Positions 6,407 through 7,333 of a stretch of 7,333 nucleotides of DNA are shown one piece after another (position 1 is the first letter of the stretch; the number at the start of each line of letters is the position of its first letter). Source of the stretch: DAONJL01 sp035405645 [NCBI: bacterium] (GTDB taxonomy: Bacteria; JAGOBX01; DAONJL01); NCBI GenBank assembly GCA_035405645.1, contig DAONJL010000057.1:5283-12615 (forward strand). Reading direction: 5' to 3'. The notes under the pieces were generated by a model. It was given only the letters and a program-made list of their open reading frames with translations, was not told the DNA's origin and made no database searches. The translations under genes and the position numbers were made by a program.

Positions 6407-7333
6407 TCAAAATACAATATTAAGATTTATCGCTGTTTTATCACCAAGTATTTCATTTTGTTTAAATAAAAAATCTAAAGATAAATTATGTTTTGAAATT
6501 TTTGTGTTTATACCAAAACCAAATGATAGATTTTTTTCATTTATTTCAGGACTAAATTTATAGCCAACTCGTGCTGTAAAAGTTTTATTTATATAATATT
6601 CATAACCAAGTGCAAGTTTATTTTTGTTATCATTATTTATATTATAATCAAGCGAAATAAAATGAGAATCCATAAATTTTGTTGAAGCACCGAGAGATAA
6701 TGTTTTTGGAAATTTTTCATCTTTTTCCGCACCAAAATTTGTTGACCAGCCATAATAGTTTTTAAATACAATACCAAAATTTGTATTTTTAAATTTTTGG
6801 TCTTTTTTTTCTTTCTTGCCAGTTAATTCAGATAAAGATGTTATAGCACCAACAACAGCAGTAAAACCTGTTTTTGAATCATCAGTAATTGTTTCGTTTA
6901 AAACTTTTATTGTGCCACCTATTTTAAATTTTTTTATTTTTGTCGCAATTGCTGTTAATAATGCTAAATCATAATAGCGTGCTTTACCTGAACTGATATC
7001 TGAATAATTATATTTTTCTATATAACCACCATCTAAATAGATAACTCCAAATACCATATTTATTTTTTTGGTGATTGGCTGATTTAATGAGATTGCTTGA
7101 TAATTTACATCAAGAAAATAATTTGAATAATATAATGAAATAATATTTTTTTTAAGAAGCGCTACACCAGCTGGATTATAATGAATAGCATTTATATCAT
7201 TATCAATAGATGAAAAAGCAGAAGCCATTGCTTCTGCTCTTGCACTATAATCCAATTTAATAAAATTAAATGCAGTGGTGCCTATTTTACTGCTACCAGC
7301 AAATAAAAAATTTGCAAAACAAACAAGTAAAAA
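6407..7333 (-). CDS. PorV/PorQ-like outer-membrane beta-barrel protein (5' end beyond window)
   Basis: The reading frame is open to the right edge, giving 308 visible residues. The true start lies outside, probably within about ten codons. A TTG at 7255 could be taken as a start, but the codons before it encode the end of a signal peptide (FLLVCFANFLFAGSSKIG, cleavage likely after LFA) and the first residues of the mature protein, so that choice is wrong. The mature N-terminus carries the family signature: an ARAEAMASAFSS stretch, then an acidic turn and INAIHYNPAG (NPAG at visible residues 53-56), matching the 'ARA-x-GMGGA...D-x-x-A-x-x-NPAG' pattern of PorV/PorQ (UPF0164-type, FadL-related) proteins. 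The remainder alternates polar and hydrophobic residues as in a roughly 14-strand barrel and ends in Phe (INLNIVF), like an outer-membrane insertion signal. PorV is known as a type IX secretion component that binds cargo; whether this paralogue does so is inference. It is the first gene visible in the cluster, and its stop is 4 nt before the next ATG. Confidence 0.85.
   Translation of the reverse strand, partial: FLLVCFANFLFAGSSKIGTTAFNFIKLDYSARAEAMASAFSSIDNDINAIHYNPAGVALLKKNIISLYYSNYFLDVNYQAISLNQPITKKINMVFGVIYLDGGYIEKYNYSDISSGKARYYDLALLTAIATKIKKFKIGGTIKVLNETITDDSKTGFTAVVGAITSLSELTGKKEKKDQKFKNTNFGIVFKNYYGWSTNFGAEKDEKFPKTLSLGASTKFMDSHFISLDYNINNDNKNKLALGYEYYINKTFTARVGYKFSPEINEKNLSFGFGINTKISKHNLSLDFLFKQNEILGDKTAINLNIVF

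Noticed and set aside
7253-7255. TTG as the start codon of the PorV-like gene
   Set aside because: The same frame continues to the window edge and encodes a signal peptide end and mature N-terminus upstream, so the gene starts outside the window.

Overview
This very AT-rich window has GC well under 30% by eye and Lys/Asn/Ile/Glu-rich proteins. It carries one compact minus-strand gene cluster that fills almost the whole sequence. Every protein begins with a Sec-type signal peptide, and two are predicted outer-membrane beta-barrels, so the source is a diderm bacterium. The combination of PorV/PorQ-type barrel, lamin-tail-domain surface protein with a FlgD/T9SS-like C-terminal domain, helix-hairpin-helix (HhH) barrel and CBM9-like protein, with no recognisable Shine-Dalgarno sequences, fits the Bacteroidetes/Chlorobi/Ignavibacteria (FCB) side of the tree or similar uncultured phyla. 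I cannot name the genus.

Layout in transcription order (right to left): (1) 7333-6407, a PorV/PorQ-like barrel whose first few codons lie beyond the window; (2) 6402-4435, a secreted protein with two lamin-tail-like domains, a central Ig/Fn3-like segment and a C-terminal FlgD-like/T9SS-type domain; (3) 4431-778, a 1217-residue protein joining a PorV/PorQ-like barrel, a Glu/Lys/Asn-rich low-complexity linker of about 225 residues, a ComEA-like HhH unit and a second large barrel; (4) 784-107, a small secreted CBM9-like protein. The gaps are 4 nt, 3 nt and a 7-nt overlap, so the four genes almost certainly share one transcript. The promoter should lie to the right of the window.

The last 106 bases, downstream of the cluster, hold no gene. 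They contain a weak AT-only-type hairpin right after the last stop codon and a degenerate 9-bp tandem repeat that reaches the window edge.

Working model (inference): the cluster builds a cell-envelope assembly. PorV-like barrels resemble proteins that handle C-terminal-domain cargo in type IX secretion, and gene 2 looks like such a cargo. Gene 3 would place an HhH module and a long charged tether in the periplasm between two barrels. The substrate is unknown. The most unusual element is gene 3, a double-barrel fusion.
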